Source of the DNA: CBDCBA01 sp965214125
GTDB lineage: Bacteria; Planctomycetota; Phycisphaerae; Tepidisphaerales; Tepidisphaeraceae
Direction of reading: 5' to 3'
Assembly: GCA_965214125.1 (NCBI GenBank)
Contig: CBDCBA010000001.1
Coordinates: forward strand, 1-63,754
Length of the DNA stretch: 63,754 nucleotides
Shown: in pieces, positions 9,259-18,026 of the stretch
Position numbering within the stretch: the stretch's first letter is position 1
Layout: every line of letters begins with the position of its first letter
Program-made: the position numbers and the translations under genes
The notes under the pieces: model-generated
What the model saw: only the letters and a program-made list of their open reading frames with translations
The model's database searches: none
Told to the model about the DNA's origin: nothing

Positions 9259-10665
9259 GTGAACAACAAAGATCTCAGGAAGCTCGGCGTGCCCGAGCAC
9301 TTGTTCCCGCCGATCCGCAAGCTCGCCGGCCGGCTGGCGCGTGAGAAGATCATCGACGGGCGCGACTTCAAGAAGCACTTCCTGGCCGTCTACGACGACC
9401 CGGAGGCGTTCGTCGACCACGAGCACTTTGGCGAGGTCGCCCCGGCGCTGATTCAGGCCAAGGCGGCGCGTGACGCGGAGCACCCGTTCACGCCGCGCGA
9501 GCAGCCGGCCGAGTTCGGCGTATGGGGCGACGGTCTTGAGCCGCAGGCGGTCGCGCAGATGGACAACGCCGCCACGCTGCCGGTCGCGGTGCGCGGGGCT
9601 CTGATGCCCGACGCCCACCTCGGCTACGGCCTGCCCATCGGCGGGGTCCTCGCGACGAAGAACGCGATCATCCCCTACGCCGTCGGCGTCGACATCGCCT
9701 GCCGCATGCGCCTGAGCATCTACGATCTGCCCGGCGAGCGGCTCGAAGGGCTGCGCGAGAAGCTCAAGACCGTGCTCGAGAGCGAGACGCGCTTCGGCAT
9801 GGGCAGCGAGTTCAAGGAGCCCAACGACCACGACGTCCTCGACGCCGACTGGTCGGTGAGCCCGATCACGAAACGCTTCCACGCCAAGGCGCGCAAGCAG
9901 CTTGGCACGAGTGGCAGCGGCAACCACTTCGTGGAGTTCGGGACGGTCACGCTGCCGGCCGACGATTTGGGCCTGCCGGCGGGAACGTACCTCGCGCTGC
10001 TGAGCCACAGCGGCAGCCGCGGGACGGGCGCGAGCGTTTGCGACCACTACAGCCGTCTCGCGATGGCCGCCCACCCGGAGTTGCCGCGCCAGCTCAAGCA
10101 CCTCGCCTGGCTCGACCTCGACGCCGAGGCGGGGGCCGAGTACTTCGCGGCGATGAATTTGATGGGCGACTACGCGGCCGCCAACCACGAGACGATCCAC
10201 AAGCGCGTCGCCAAGGCGGCGGGCCTGAAGATCGCGCAAACGGTCGAGAACCACCACAACTTCGCCTGGATCGAGGAGCACGACGGCGAGAACGTGGTCG
10301 TTCACCGCAAGGGGGCCACCCCGGCCGGCGAGGGCGTGCTCGGCGTCATCCCCGGCAGCATGGCCACGCCCGGCTATGTCGTGCGCGGCCGCGGGAACAA
10401 GGCGTCGCTCAATTCCGCCAGCCACGGCGCCGGCCGCGTGATGAGCCGCCGGCAGGCGACGCACACCTTCCGCTGGAACGACGTCCGCCCGCTCTTGGAG
10501 CAGGCGAAGGTCGAGCTCCTCTCGGCCGGGCTCGACGAAGTGCCCGGCGTCTACAAGGACATCAACACGGTGATGAACGCCCAGACCGACCTGGTCGACG
10601 TCGTCGCGCGGTTCAACCCGCGGATCGTGAAGATGGCCCCGCCCGGGGAGAAGGCCGAGGACTAG
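9259..10665 (+). CDS. rtcB: RtcB family RNA-splicing ligase
   Basis: 468 aa. The GTG start at 9259 is chosen because GGAGG at 9246-9250 precedes it by 8 nt and the homologous region begins here. RtcB signatures occur in order: MPDAHLGYGLPIGGV and DIACRM (metal site), GNHFVEFG, LSHSGSRGTG, ENHHNFAW, PGSMATPGYVVRG and SASHGAGRVMSRRQA, whose His is the GMP-accepting residue. RtcB joins RNA 2',3'-cyclic phosphate (or 3'-phosphate) to 5'-OH ends with GTP and Mn2+, acting in tRNA or rRNA repair. No archease or rtcA/rtcR gene is adjacent. The leader upstream is unusually structured, and a strong hairpin (10696-10723) ends the unit. Confidence 0.96.
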   Translation: MNNKDLRKLGVPEHLFPPIRKLAGRLAREKIIDGRDFKKHFLAVYDDPEAFVDHEHFGEVAPALIQAKAARDAEHPFTPREQPAEFGVWGDGLEPQAVAQMDNAATLPVAVRGALMPDAHLGYGLPIGGVLATKNAIIPYAVGVDIACRMRLSIYDLPGERLEGLREKLKTVLESETRFGMGSEFKEPNDHDVLDADWSVSPITKRFHAKARKQLGTSGSGNHFVEFGTVTLPADDLGLPAGTYLALLSHSGSRGTGASVCDHYSRLAMAAHPELPRQLKHLAWLDLDAEAGAEYFAAMNLMGDYAAANHETIHKRVAKAAGLKIAQTVENHHNFAWIEEHDGENVVVHRKGATPAGEGVLGVIPGSMATPGYVVRGRGNKASLNSASHGAGRVMSRRQATHTFRWNDVRPLLEQAKVELLSAGLDEVPGVYKDINTVMNAQTDLVDVVARFNPRIVKMAPPGEKAED

Positions 10666-10695
10666 AGAGGGCCTGTTGTGCAGCCGATGAACCCT

Positions 10696-10723
10696 GAGCC
10701 CGGCCGCCCGCGCGGCCGGGCTC
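10696..10723 (+). terminator. Hairpin terminator after rtcB
   Basis: Perfect 12-bp stem (10696-10707 / 10712-10723, gagcccggccgc and complement) with a 4-nt loop, 30 nt after the rtcB stop. No long T-run follows, as is usual at this GC content. Confidence 0.6.
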
Positions 10724-10726
10724 GTC

Positions 10727-11875
10727 GTGCGTCTACTGTCCCCCGCCGTGATCCCGGAGCAGCCCGAAGCCGCCGATTCGCCCGAGGACGCCGCGCCCCC
10801 GCGTGGCGGGTTCTTCCGCGCGGTTGGGCGGCTGATTTCCTTCCTGATCGCAATCCCGCTTTGGCTTGTCGTGATCGGCGTGGGTGTCGCGCTGCTCGCG
10901 AGTTGGCTGTGGCCGTACGACCTGCGAGCGACGAGCGGATTCGCGCAACTGATCCAGATGGTCGGCGTGGGCGTGCGGGTGTTCCAGTTCCACCTCGGAC
11001 TTGGCCTGCTCGCGATTGCCCTGGCCGCGCTGCTGATTCGTCGCCGCCGACTCGTGGTGATCGCCGCCGTGTTGGCCGCGACGGTGCTCGGCGCCGAGGC
11101 GTGGCGGGCGCTGCCGAACGTCGCGCGGCCCGCCGGCACCGGCAAGACGCTGCGCGTCGCGACGATGAACGTCTACGCCCGCAACCGCGACGTCGAGACG
11201 ATCGAGGCGGAGATCCGCCGGATCAACGCGAATGTGCTCGTGATCGAGGAGTACGAGGAGGTCTACCACGGCGCGATGGTCGAGCGCCTGCTCAATCGCT
11301 ACCCGTACCAGTACACCTCGCAGCAGGAGGGTGTGTACGGCCGGGCCTTCCTGAGCGATTGCCGGATCGAGTCCGAGCCCGTGGCGGAGGGCGAGGACGT
11401 CTACGAGCGGGCCCGCATCGTCGTCGAGTTCGACGGCGCGCCGCTGACGATTCACGGCGTTCACCACCGCTCGCCCGCCGGCAAGGACACGGTGGCCCGC
11501 AACTTCCGCCAAACGGCCTCGCTGATCGACGGCCTGATCCACGATCCGGGCGCGGCGATCTACCTAGGCGACTTCAACGCCAGCACGTGGACGCCGCAAC
11601 TCTCCGTGTTGCGGTCCGCCGGCTTGCGCGAGGCGTTCGACGACGCCGGGTGGGGCCGCGGCAGTACGTGGCCGGGGGCCGTCACGCGCTACCGCGAGTG
11701 GTTCGCCTACATCATCCCGGCCGGGCTTGGCGTGCGAATCGACCACGTGATGCTCCACGGCGACCTGGTCGCCGTCCACGCCGGCGTGGGCGGCGACGTC
11801 GGCGGCGACCACCGCCCGGTCTGGGCCGACCTACGTCGCGTCAATGGGGCGCGGGCGGACGACGATGCGCAGTAG
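10727..11875 (+). CDS. Endonuclease/exonuclease/phosphatase (EEP) family membrane protein
   Basis: 382 aa if read from the GTG at 10727. A second GTG at 10748 (375 aa) is preferable because TACTGT (10734-10739) ends 8 nt before it and 10727 sits only 4 nt beyond the terminator stem. Two or three N-terminal membrane helices (about residues 35-60, 85-120) precede a periplasmic EEP domain: LRVATMNVYARN, VLVIEEYEEVY, THGVHHRSPAG-like TIHGVHHRSP, IYLGDFNAS and the terminal GGDHRPVWADL. These give the Asn, Glu, Asp/Asn and Asp-His residues of the Mg-dependent phosphodiesterase site. The substrate is unknown. Its last 45 nt overlap the convergent zinc-ribbon gene. Confidence 0.85.
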   Translation: MRLLSPAVIPEQPEAADSPEDAAPPRGGFFRAVGRLISFLIAIPLWLVVIGVGVALLASWLWPYDLRATSGFAQLIQMVGVGVRVFQFHLGLGLLAIALAALLIRRRRLVVIAAVLAATVLGAEAWRALPNVARPAGTGKTLRVATMNVYARNRDVETIEAEIRRINANVLVIEEYEEVYHGAMVERLLNRYPYQYTSQQEGVYGRAFLSDCRIESEPVAEGEDVYERARIVVEFDGAPLTIHGVHHRSPAGKDTVARNFRQTASLIDGLIHDPGAAIYLGDFNASTWTPQLSVLRSAGLREAFDDAGWGRGSTWPGAVTRYREWFAYIIPAGLGVRIDHVMLHGDLVAVHAGVGGDVGGDHRPVWADLRRVNGARADDDAQ

Positions 11876-12709
11876 CACGCTCGACGCCCAAACCGATGCG
11901 CCGAGGCAGGCGGCCCCCATCGCGATGCGGATCAGGCCGGTCGCCGCCGGCTCGCCGTTGAAGAATCCGAGCGCGGCGATTCCGCGCCGGTTGGCGAACC
12001 CGTCCGCCAGGATCAGAACGCCCTGCGCGGCGACCACCGCGCCCACGAGCGCCGGCAGCAGCCGAGGCCGCGCACCTCGCCGCGCGGGCCGTGCCGTCTC
12101 GGCCAGGTACGTCAGGAACAGCACGGTCACGGGCAGGTCCACCAGGAGCACGAGCCAACCACGGACGGCCGGCAGGTCGTCGCTGGAATAGGCCATGAAC
12201 CCGAACGGCATCAGGCCGATCATCCCGCCAACAAGCAGCGCGGAAGCCAGACGGCTCGACCATCGCCATGTGGTGTTCCACCGCGTCTCGCCGGGTTCGC
12301 CGATCGTGGCGAGCCAGATGCCAAGCGTCGACAGGAACGGCCCCGAGAGGATGAGCGGAAGCTGGCTTCCGACTTCGTAGACCAGGCGCGAGCTCTTTTC
12401 GATCCCGAGCAGAAGCACGCTGACCCGCGGGCCGACCACGCCGAGGGTCATCCCGGTGAGTGCGCTCCGCCGCTCCGACGGCACGCCCTCGCCCAGCATC
12501 GCGACGCTGACGATGTAGGAGACGACGCCGCCGATCAGGAACAGCGCGATGCCCATGCGCAGCCCTAGCCGCGCAAGGGCCGCTTCGTCACCCTGGCGTC
12601 GCCTCGACGCGGCGATGGCCAGCCCGCACTCGGGGCAGTCGCCGTCGGGTGGCAGGCCGATCAGGGCGTAGCCGCAGCGGTCGCACGTTTGATCCGTGTC
12701 GGCAGGCAT
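11831..12709 (-). CDS. Zinc-ribbon multi-pass membrane protein
   Basis: 292 aa. Residues 9-28 form a CxxC...CxxC ribbon (CDRCGYALIGLPPDGDCPEC), a form frequent in Phycisphaerae membrane proteins. About seven hydrophobic segments follow, without catalytic motifs. Function is unknown; the ribbon could bind Zn or a partner. The ATG at 12709 is supported by TATCCT (12722-12717, minus strand) 7 nt upstream. The start codons of this gene and the YyaL-like gene are only 23 bp apart and their -10 boxes overlap. The 3' end overlaps the EEP gene tail to tail. Confidence 0.75.
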   Translation of the reverse strand: MPADTDQTCDRCGYALIGLPPDGDCPECGLAIAASRRRQGDEAALARLGLRMGIALFLIGGVVSYIVSVAMLGEGVPSERRSALTGMTLGVVGPRVSVLLLGIEKSSRLVYEVGSQLPLILSGPFLSTLGIWLATIGEPGETRWNTTWRWSSRLASALLVGGMIGLMPFGFMAYSSDDLPAVRGWLVLLVDLPVTVLFLTYLAETARPARRGARPRLLPALVGAVVAAQGVLILADGFANRRGIAALGFFNGEPAATGLIRIAMGAACLGASVWASSVLLRIVVRPRPIDAT

Positions 12710-12716
12710 CGCCCAC

Positions 12717-12726
12717 AGGATACCGT
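12717..12726. promoter_or_regulatory. Overlapping divergent -10 boxes
   Basis: AGGATACCGT contains TATCCT on the minus strand (12722-12717) and TACCGT on the plus strand (12721-12726), sharing the central TA. They end 7 and 6 nt before the two divergent ATGs. Confidence 0.55.
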
Positions 12727-12732
12727 TCGGTT

Positions 12733-14922
12733 ATGCCCAACCGCCTCGCGAACGAGTCGTCGCCGTACCTGCTCCAACACAAGGACAACCCGGTCGACTG
12801 GTGGCCCTGGGGCGAGGCGGCCTTTGACGAGGCGAGGCGGCGCGATGTGCCGGTCTTCCTCAGCGTCGGCTACTCCACGTGCTACTGGTGCCACGTGATG
12901 GAGCGCGAGGTCTTCGAGAACGCGGCGCTCGCGCGACAGATGAACGAGGGTTTTGTCTGCGTGAAGGTCGACCGCGAGCAGCGGCCCGACGTGGACGAGC
13001 ACTACATGACGGCCACCCAGGTGCTGGCCGGGCAGGGCGGCTGGCCGATGAGCGTCTTCCTCACGCCCGGCGGCGAGCCGTTCTTCGCCGGCACCTACTT
13101 CCCGCCGACCGACATGCCCGGCAGGCCGGGCTTCGGCCGGCTGATGGAGTCGATCAGCGAGGCGTGGCGCGAGCGGCGATCGGAACTCACCTCCACGATT
13201 GAAGACCTCGATCGCGTGCTGGGGCAGCTCAGCCGCCCGAAGCCGTCGCGCGAGGATGTCACCTTCGACGACGACCTGCTCGTGCAACTCGTGAACGAAG
13301 CCGCCCGCGACTTCGACGCCGCCCACGGCGGGTTCGGCGGATCGCCGAAGTTCCCGCAGCAAACGCTGTTGCAACTGCTCTTGCTCGCCCAGCACACGTA
13401 CGCGAAGGACAACGAGGGGTGGGAACACCAAATCCGCACCACGCTCGACGCGATGGCCAACGGCGGCATTCGCGATCACCTCGGCGGCGGGTTCCACCGC
13501 TACAGCACCGACGCCGAATGGCTTGTGCCGCACTTCGAGATCATGCTCTACGACCAGGCGTTGCTCGCGTGGGTCTACGTGGAGGCGTACCGGCAGTTCG
13601 AGGATCGGCGGTACGCGGCGGTCGCGCGGCGGTGCCTGGACTTCGTGCTGCGCGAGATGACGCATGGCGACGGCGCCTTCTTCACCGCGCTCGACGCCGA
13701 GGCCGAGGCGAAGGAGGGCGGGCCGTACGTGTGGACGCCGGAGCAGGTCGTCGAGGTGCTCGGCGAAACGGACGGGCGGCGGTTCAACGCGGCGTACGGA
13801 TTGAGCGAGGGCTTCAACTTCGCCGACCCGCACGGGCCAACGCCGCACAGACAGGACGCGAACGTGCTCTTCCTCGCGCGGCCCGAAGCGGAGGAGGAAC
13901 CAGAACTTGAGGAGATGCGCCAAAAGCTCCTACTGGCCCGCAAACGACGGCCGCAGCCGTTGCTCGACACGAAGGTCATCACGAGTTGGAACGGCCTGAT
14001 GATCCAGGCCCTGGCGCACGCGGCCGACGTGTTGCAGGAGCGCGGTTATCGCGAGGCCGCGGCGCGGGCGGCATCCTGGCTGTTGCGCCATCACAAGCAG
14101 GGCGACCGCCTGCTCCGCTCGAGCCGCGACGGGAAGACCGACCCGAGCGAGGGGACGCTGGAGGACTACGCCCACCTCGCCCGCGGCTGCCTCGCGCTGT
14201 GGGAGGCCGGCGGCGACGAGGCGTGGCAGGATCACGCCGCGGCCCTGGCGGTGCAGTTGGAGGTCCGCTTCGAGGACGACGCGCTGGGCGGCTACTACAA
14301 CACCGCCGAAGCCGACGCATCGCCGGCCTCCCTCGGCGGTCGGCGGCGCTGCTCGGCCGGTGACAACCCGCTGCCCAGCGGCAACGGGTCGGCAGCGTTG
14401 CTCATGTTGGAGCTCGACCGCGCGGACCAGGCGCGGCAGGTGATCGAACCGTTCGCCGGGCAACTGCGCGATTATCCGCAGTCGTCGGCCACGCTCCTGA
14501 TGGCGGCCATCCGGTTCCGGGAGCGCGAGGGCGACTTTGTGGTGCGGGGCCAGCGTGACGCCGCGCCGCAGTCGGTCGCGGAGGAGGCCGACGCGGCGGT
14601 CGAGGTCGGCGCCGCCTGGGCCGGGCCGCGCGACATCGTCCTGAAGCTGGCCGTGGCCGACGGGTTTCACCTGTACGCGCCGAACCACGCGGGCCCGGAG
14701 TCGGCCGTCGAAGTGGCCGGGCCGGAGGTCGCGTCGGTCGACTTTCCCGCGCCGGGCGACGGCCGGCTGACGGGCGGGGTGGAGCTGCCGATCACGCTGT
14801 CGTCGGATGCCACCGAGCAGGGCGTGGAACTCTCGCTCGCGTACCAGGCTTGTGATGCGACGCGCTGCCTGACGCCGGTCCGCAAGACCTTCCGCGTTCG
14901 CCCGCCCCTCGCGGCGGAGTAG
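12733..14922 (+). CDS. YyaL/DUF255 thioredoxin-domain protein with DsbD-like C-terminal domain
   Basis: 729 aa. Residues 1-165 are the DUF255 thioredoxin-like domain (RLANESSPYLLQHKDNPVDW; C50-Y-W-C53). Residues about 190-590 form the six-hairpin glycosidase-like barrel (GGFGGSPKFPQ, GGGFHRYSTDAEWLVPHFE, ITSWNGLMIQALA). The usual YyaL ending is replaced by a beta-rich domain of about 110 residues ending SLAYQACDATRCLTPVRKTF, like the N-terminal domain of DsbD (YQ.C....C..P). This suggests thiol-disulfide chemistry. No signal peptide is visible, so the location is uncertain. The ATG at 12733 lies 6 nt after TACCGT. Confidence 0.88.
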   Translation: MPNRLANESSPYLLQHKDNPVDWWPWGEAAFDEARRRDVPVFLSVGYSTCYWCHVMEREVFENAALARQMNEGFVCVKVDREQRPDVDEHYMTATQVLAGQGGWPMSVFLTPGGEPFFAGTYFPPTDMPGRPGFGRLMESISEAWRERRSELTSTIEDLDRVLGQLSRPKPSREDVTFDDDLLVQLVNEAARDFDAAHGGFGGSPKFPQQTLLQLLLLAQHTYAKDNEGWEHQIRTTLDAMANGGIRDHLGGGFHRYSTDAEWLVPHFEIMLYDQALLAWVYVEAYRQFEDRRYAAVARRCLDFVLREMTHGDGAFFTALDAEAEAKEGGPYVWTPEQVVEVLGETDGRRFNAAYGLSEGFNFADPHGPTPHRQDANVLFLARPEAEEEPELEEMRQKLLLARKRRPQPLLDTKVITSWNGLMIQALAHAADVLQERGYREAAARAASWLLRHHKQGDRLLRSSRDGKTDPSEGTLEDYAHLARGCLALWEAGGDEAWQDHAAALAVQLEVRFEDDALGGYYNTAEADASPASLGGRRRCSAGDNPLPSGNGSAALLMLELDRADQARQVIEPFAGQLRDYPQSSATLLMAAIRFREREGDFVVRGQRDAAPQSVAEEADAAVEVGAAWAGPRDIVLKLAVADGFHLYAPNHAGPESAVEVAGPEVASVDFPAPGDGRLTGGVELPITLSSDATEQGVELSLAYQACDATRCLTPVRKTFRVRPPLAAE

Positions 14923-14968
14923 GCGGCCCGTGAAAAATCGGCCATTTGTTGCTTCGCGTCCGCCCCGC

Positions 14969-14974
14969 TAGGTT
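14969..14974 (+). promoter_or_regulatory. -10 box TAGGTT, pepA
   Basis: Ends 6 nt before the ATG at 14981; probable leaderless start. Confidence 0.5.
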
Positions 14975-14980
14975 CGGGCG

Positions 14981-16480
14981 ATGATTGCAACAAGCGCCGA
15001 CGTGCAGGTGTCGACCGGGTCGAAACTTCCAAAGAACGTGGCCGTCGCTGTGGCGGTGGCGCGGGCGAACGAGCAGGCGTCGCTGCTGGGCGAGACGACG
15101 ATGTTGCCCGAAGCGCTCGCCGACGCCGCGCAGCGATTGGTGGACGACGCGAGCTCCACCGGCAAGGCGGGCGAGGTCGCGACGAACGTGGTCGAGGGCC
15201 ACCGGCTGTTGCTGGTCGGCGTCGGCGACGCGAGCAAGTCGCCTGGCGACGCCGCCCGTCGCTTTGGCGCGGCGACGGCGAAGCAGGCGAAAAAGTACGG
15301 GCTGGCGAAGGTCGCGCTGCTCCCGCCGAACGATGGCGACGAGGCGGCGACGACGGGCTTCCTGCTGGGCGCCTTCAGCTACCGCGAGTATCGCGGCAAG
15401 GCGGCCGGGCAACGCGACGGCCAGGCGCCCGGCAAGTTCAAGCTGACAATGCTCGGCGGCGACAAGCAGGCCGTCCAGCGCGGCGAGGCGATCGGCGTCG
15501 GCCAGAACTACGCCCGCACGGTCGCCAGCCGCCCCGGCAACGACATCAACCCGCCCACGCTCGCCAAGGAGGCGCAGCGCCTGGCCAAGCAGTACCCGAC
15601 GCTGTCTTGCCGAGTGATGGACGAGAAGGAACTCAAGGAGCGCGGCATGGGCGGCATCCTGGCGGTGGGCGCCGGCAGCGGTTCGCCGCCGCGGATGATC
15701 GTGCTCGAGCACAAGCCCAAGGGAACCAAGAAGGGCAGCCGCCCGCTGCTGGTCGTCGGCAAGGCGATCACCTTCGACACCGGCGGCCTCAGCCTGAAGC
15801 CGCCGGCGAGCATGCCGAGCATGATCTTCGACAAGTGCGGCGGCATGGCGGCCCTGGGGTGTATGGCGGCGCTGGCGCACCTCGGGGCCAGCCGCCATGT
15901 CGTGGGCATTCTCGCCGCGGCCGAGAACACGCCGGGGCCGACGGCGTACCGGCCGGGCGACATCCTGACGATGTACAACGGCGTGACAGTCGACGTCACC
16001 AACACCGACGCCGAGGGCCGACTCGTGCTAGCCGACGCGCTGAGCTGGGGCATCGAGCACTTCAAGCCAACCGCCTGCGTCGACCTGGCCACGCTGACGG
16101 GCGCCTGCGTCGTCGCCCTCGGCAACGATCGCGCGGGCGCGTTCTCCAACGACGATGCGCTCGTCGCGGATCTGAAGCAGGCGGGGCAGTCGGTCGGCGA
16201 AAAGCTTTGGCAACTGCCGATCGGGGACGAGTACCGCGACATGCTGCGGGCGCCCAGCGCCGACATTTTCAACGCCCCCGGCCGCGCCGGCGGCTCGTGC
16301 ACGGCGGCGGAGTTTTTGCACCACTTTATCCCCGGCAATCTCGACGGCGGCGACGAGTGCCCGTGGGTCCACCTCGACATCGCCGGCCCCGCGACGACGG
16401 ACAAGGAGACGCCGCTCTACGAAAAGGGGCCGACCGGCTTTGGCGTCCGGACGCTCGTCGCGTGGGCGACGGGCGGGTAG
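14981..16480 (+). CDS. pepA: Leucyl aminopeptidase (M17)
   Basis: 499 aa, the usual family size. The N-terminal macro-like domain is divergent. The C-terminal catalytic domain has AITFDTGGLSLKP (first metal Lys/Asp and catalytic Lys), FDKCGGMAA (Asp ligand) and NTDAEGRLVLADAL (Asp, Glu ligands and catalytic Arg), all intact. It removes N-terminal residues from peptides in the cytoplasm as a hexamer with two divalent metals per subunit. It starts 58 nt after the YyaL-like gene but has its own TAGGTT box 6 nt before the ATG, so it is probably a separate leaderless transcript. Confidence 0.95.
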   Translation: MIATSADVQVSTGSKLPKNVAVAVAVARANEQASLLGETTMLPEALADAAQRLVDDASSTGKAGEVATNVVEGHRLLLVGVGDASKSPGDAARRFGAATAKQAKKYGLAKVALLPPNDGDEAATTGFLLGAFSYREYRGKAAGQRDGQAPGKFKLTMLGGDKQAVQRGEAIGVGQNYARTVASRPGNDINPPTLAKEAQRLAKQYPTLSCRVMDEKELKERGMGGILAVGAGSGSPPRMIVLEHKPKGTKKGSRPLLVVGKAITFDTGGLSLKPPASMPSMIFDKCGGMAALGCMAALAHLGASRHVVGILAAAENTPGPTAYRPGDILTMYNGVTVDVTNTDAEGRLVLADALSWGIEHFKPTACVDLATLTGACVVALGNDRAGAFSNDDALVADLKQAGQSVGEKLWQLPIGDEYRDMLRAPSADIFNAPGRAGGSCTAAEFLHHFIPGNLDGGDECPWVHLDIAGPATTDKETPLYEKGPTGFGVRTLVAWATGG

Positions 16481-16504
16481 GTCGCCCGGGGCGGTTGCGT
16501 CCGG

Positions 16505-16510
16505 TAGAGT
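16505..16510 (+). promoter_or_regulatory. -10 box TAGAGT, zinc-ribbon DUF4190 gene
   Basis: Ends 8 nt before the ATG at 16519. This box also argues against the in-frame TTG at 16513. Confidence 0.5.
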
Positions 16511-16518
16511 GATTGGCG

Positions 16519-17355
16519 ATGCCGGAGTTCGCCTGCACCACCTGTGATGCCAAGCTGCGGGCCCCCGACCAGCAGGCCGGGCGGCTGGTGCGGTGCCCCA
16601 AGTGCAAGAGCACGATGCCGGTCCCCGCGCCCGACGTGTACGAGGCCGAGATGGCCGAGTTGCAGGCGTCGGGTGAGGAAGACAATCCCCAGGCCAAACC
16701 GGTTGGGCCGCTCGGCTCGTCGCCGGCCCAGGTGCCGGCGCTGCCGGACGTGCAGCGCGCCGCGGCGGGGCGGCGGTACGGCTTCAACTGCCAGTATTGC
16801 TCCAGCCGGCTGGAAGCGACGACGCAGATGGCTGGCCAGGAGGGGCATTGCCCCACGTGCGGCAACACGATCATCATCCCGATCCTCGACCGCTACGGTC
16901 GGCTGATCGACCCGATGACGGGCAAGGTCATCAAGCAGGACCCGCACCCCGTTCACGCCTACGCCGCCGCCGGCGAGCGGGCGCCGCTGATCGAGCGCGG
17001 CGCCGACGGCCACCAGTACATCCGCTGCCCACGCTGCAAGAGCACCAACCCGATCGGCGGCAACAACTGCAAGAACTGCGGCATGCCCTTCACGATGGAG
17101 GGCACCACGCTCGAGGCCGCCGGCGGCAGCAACGGCTTCGCGACGGCCAGTTTGGTCCTGGGGATCATCGGCCTCGTCACGTTCTGCACCGTGGTCGTGC
17201 CGGTGCTGGCGGTGATCTTCGGGCTGATCGCCTTGCGGCAGACCAGCGGCGACAACGCCTCCACCGGCGGGCGCGGCCTCGCGATCGCGGGCCTGGTTTG
17301 TGGAGCGGTCGGCTCGCTCCTGGCGGCGTGGGTCTGGCTGACGCAGATTTTGTAA
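16519..17355 (+). CDS. Triple zinc-ribbon protein with DUF4190 membrane domain
   Basis: 278 aa. Three CxxC-CxxC ribbons occur in tandem: CTTCDAKL...CPKCKS (about 6-34), CQYCSSRL...CPTCG (about 94-117) and CPRCKS...CKNCG (about 172-190). A C-terminal DUF4190-type segment has two membrane helices (SLVLGIIGLVTFCTVVVPVL and GLAIAGLVCGAVGSLLAAWV) around a conserved GLIALRQ loop. It is a likely inner-membrane protein with a cytoplasmic ribbon array. Function is unknown; such architecture is common in planctomycetes. The ATG at 16519 sits right after the TAGAGT box. Confidence 0.8.
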   Translation: MPEFACTTCDAKLRAPDQQAGRLVRCPKCKSTMPVPAPDVYEAEMAELQASGEEDNPQAKPVGPLGSSPAQVPALPDVQRAAAGRRYGFNCQYCSSRLEATTQMAGQEGHCPTCGNTIIIPILDRYGRLIDPMTGKVIKQDPHPVHAYAAAGERAPLIERGADGHQYIRCPRCKSTNPIGGNNCKNCGMPFTMEGTTLEAAGGSNGFATASLVLGIIGLVTFCTVVVPVLAVIFGLIALRQTSGDNASTGGRGLAIAGLVCGAVGSLLAAWVWLTQIL

Positions 17356-17367
17356 CGTGCGTGCGCG

Positions 17368-17898
17368 TCAGCCGGCGAGGCTGAGGCGTTCGACGCGCTG
17401 CGCCGCCGGCGACGGTTCCGGCAGGGCACGCTCGGCCCCCTCCGTTTTCGCGACGGCCGTCTGCTGGATGAGCAGCACCCACGTCTCGCGCTGGTACCGA
17501 AGCACCGACAGCCCCTCGTCCAGCGGCGCGACGTCCTGCTGGATGTTGGCGTCGACAAAGCGCATGTAGATGAAGTTGTAAAGCTGGCTCATCCGCTCGC
17601 ACAGCGCCGCGTCGACGCTGGGCTTGAGCGAGTGCTGCAACTCCATGATAATCGCCTGCGCGCGGGTCAGGCGGTCGTAGCTTTGGTCGAACTGCCTCGC
17701 CTCCAGCGCGACGCGGGCCTGCTCGGCGAAGCGGATGGCGCCGTCGTAGAGCAGTAGTTGCAGTTGCTCCGGCGAGGCCGTCAGCACGCTGGCTTGCAGG
17801 TAGGCATTGGCCTTGGGCGCGGTGGTGGGCGCGGTGGAGGGCGCGGTGGTGGGCGCGGCCGGCGTCGGGGTCGGTGTGGGGCGTGCGGGTGCGTACAT
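17368..17898 (-). CDS. fliS: Flagellar export chaperone FliS
   Basis: 176 aa. The four-helix FliS core is clear: ANAYLQASVLTASPEQLQLL, LLYDGAIRFAEQA, ALEARQFDQSYDRLTRAQAII, ELQHSLKP and MRFVDANI. FliS binds flagellin C-termini in the cytoplasm and prevents premature polymerisation before export. An N-terminal Pro/Thr/Ala-rich extension (about residues 4-28), encoded by a degenerate short tandem repeat at about 17815-17880, and a C-terminal Glu/Pro tail are additions to the usual 130 aa. It lies 129 nt downstream of fliD on the same strand, the standard fliD-fliS pair. Confidence 0.9.
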   Translation of the reverse strand: MYAPARPTPTPTPAAPTTAPSTAPTTAPKANAYLQASVLTASPEQLQLLLYDGAIRFAEQARVALEARQFDQSYDRLTRAQAIIMELQHSLKPSVDAALCERMSQLYNFIYMRFVDANIQQDVAPLDEGLSVLRYQRETWVLLIQQTAVAKTEGAERALPEPSPAAQRVERLSLAG

Positions 17899-18026
17899 CG
17901 TGCGAAGTCGGTTGCTCTCGAACTGGGGGCGAACGCTCGCGCGCGTGCGATGCGTCCTCTCCCGCTATCGGTTCTGAACGCCTCGAACCGCAGCGCGGCG
18001 CGGCGTCTCATAAGCCCACGCCAGCG

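Noticed and set aside
9067..11145. Minus-strand open frame of about 690 codons opposite rtcB and the EEP gene
   Set aside because: It spans two real genes and their intergenic terminator, has low-complexity mirror composition and no start signal.
17815..17880. Short tandem repeat in fliS as a CRISPR or microsatellite locus
   Set aside because: It is an in-frame Pro/Thr/Ala-coding low-complexity tract. Units are about 9-18 nt without spacers.
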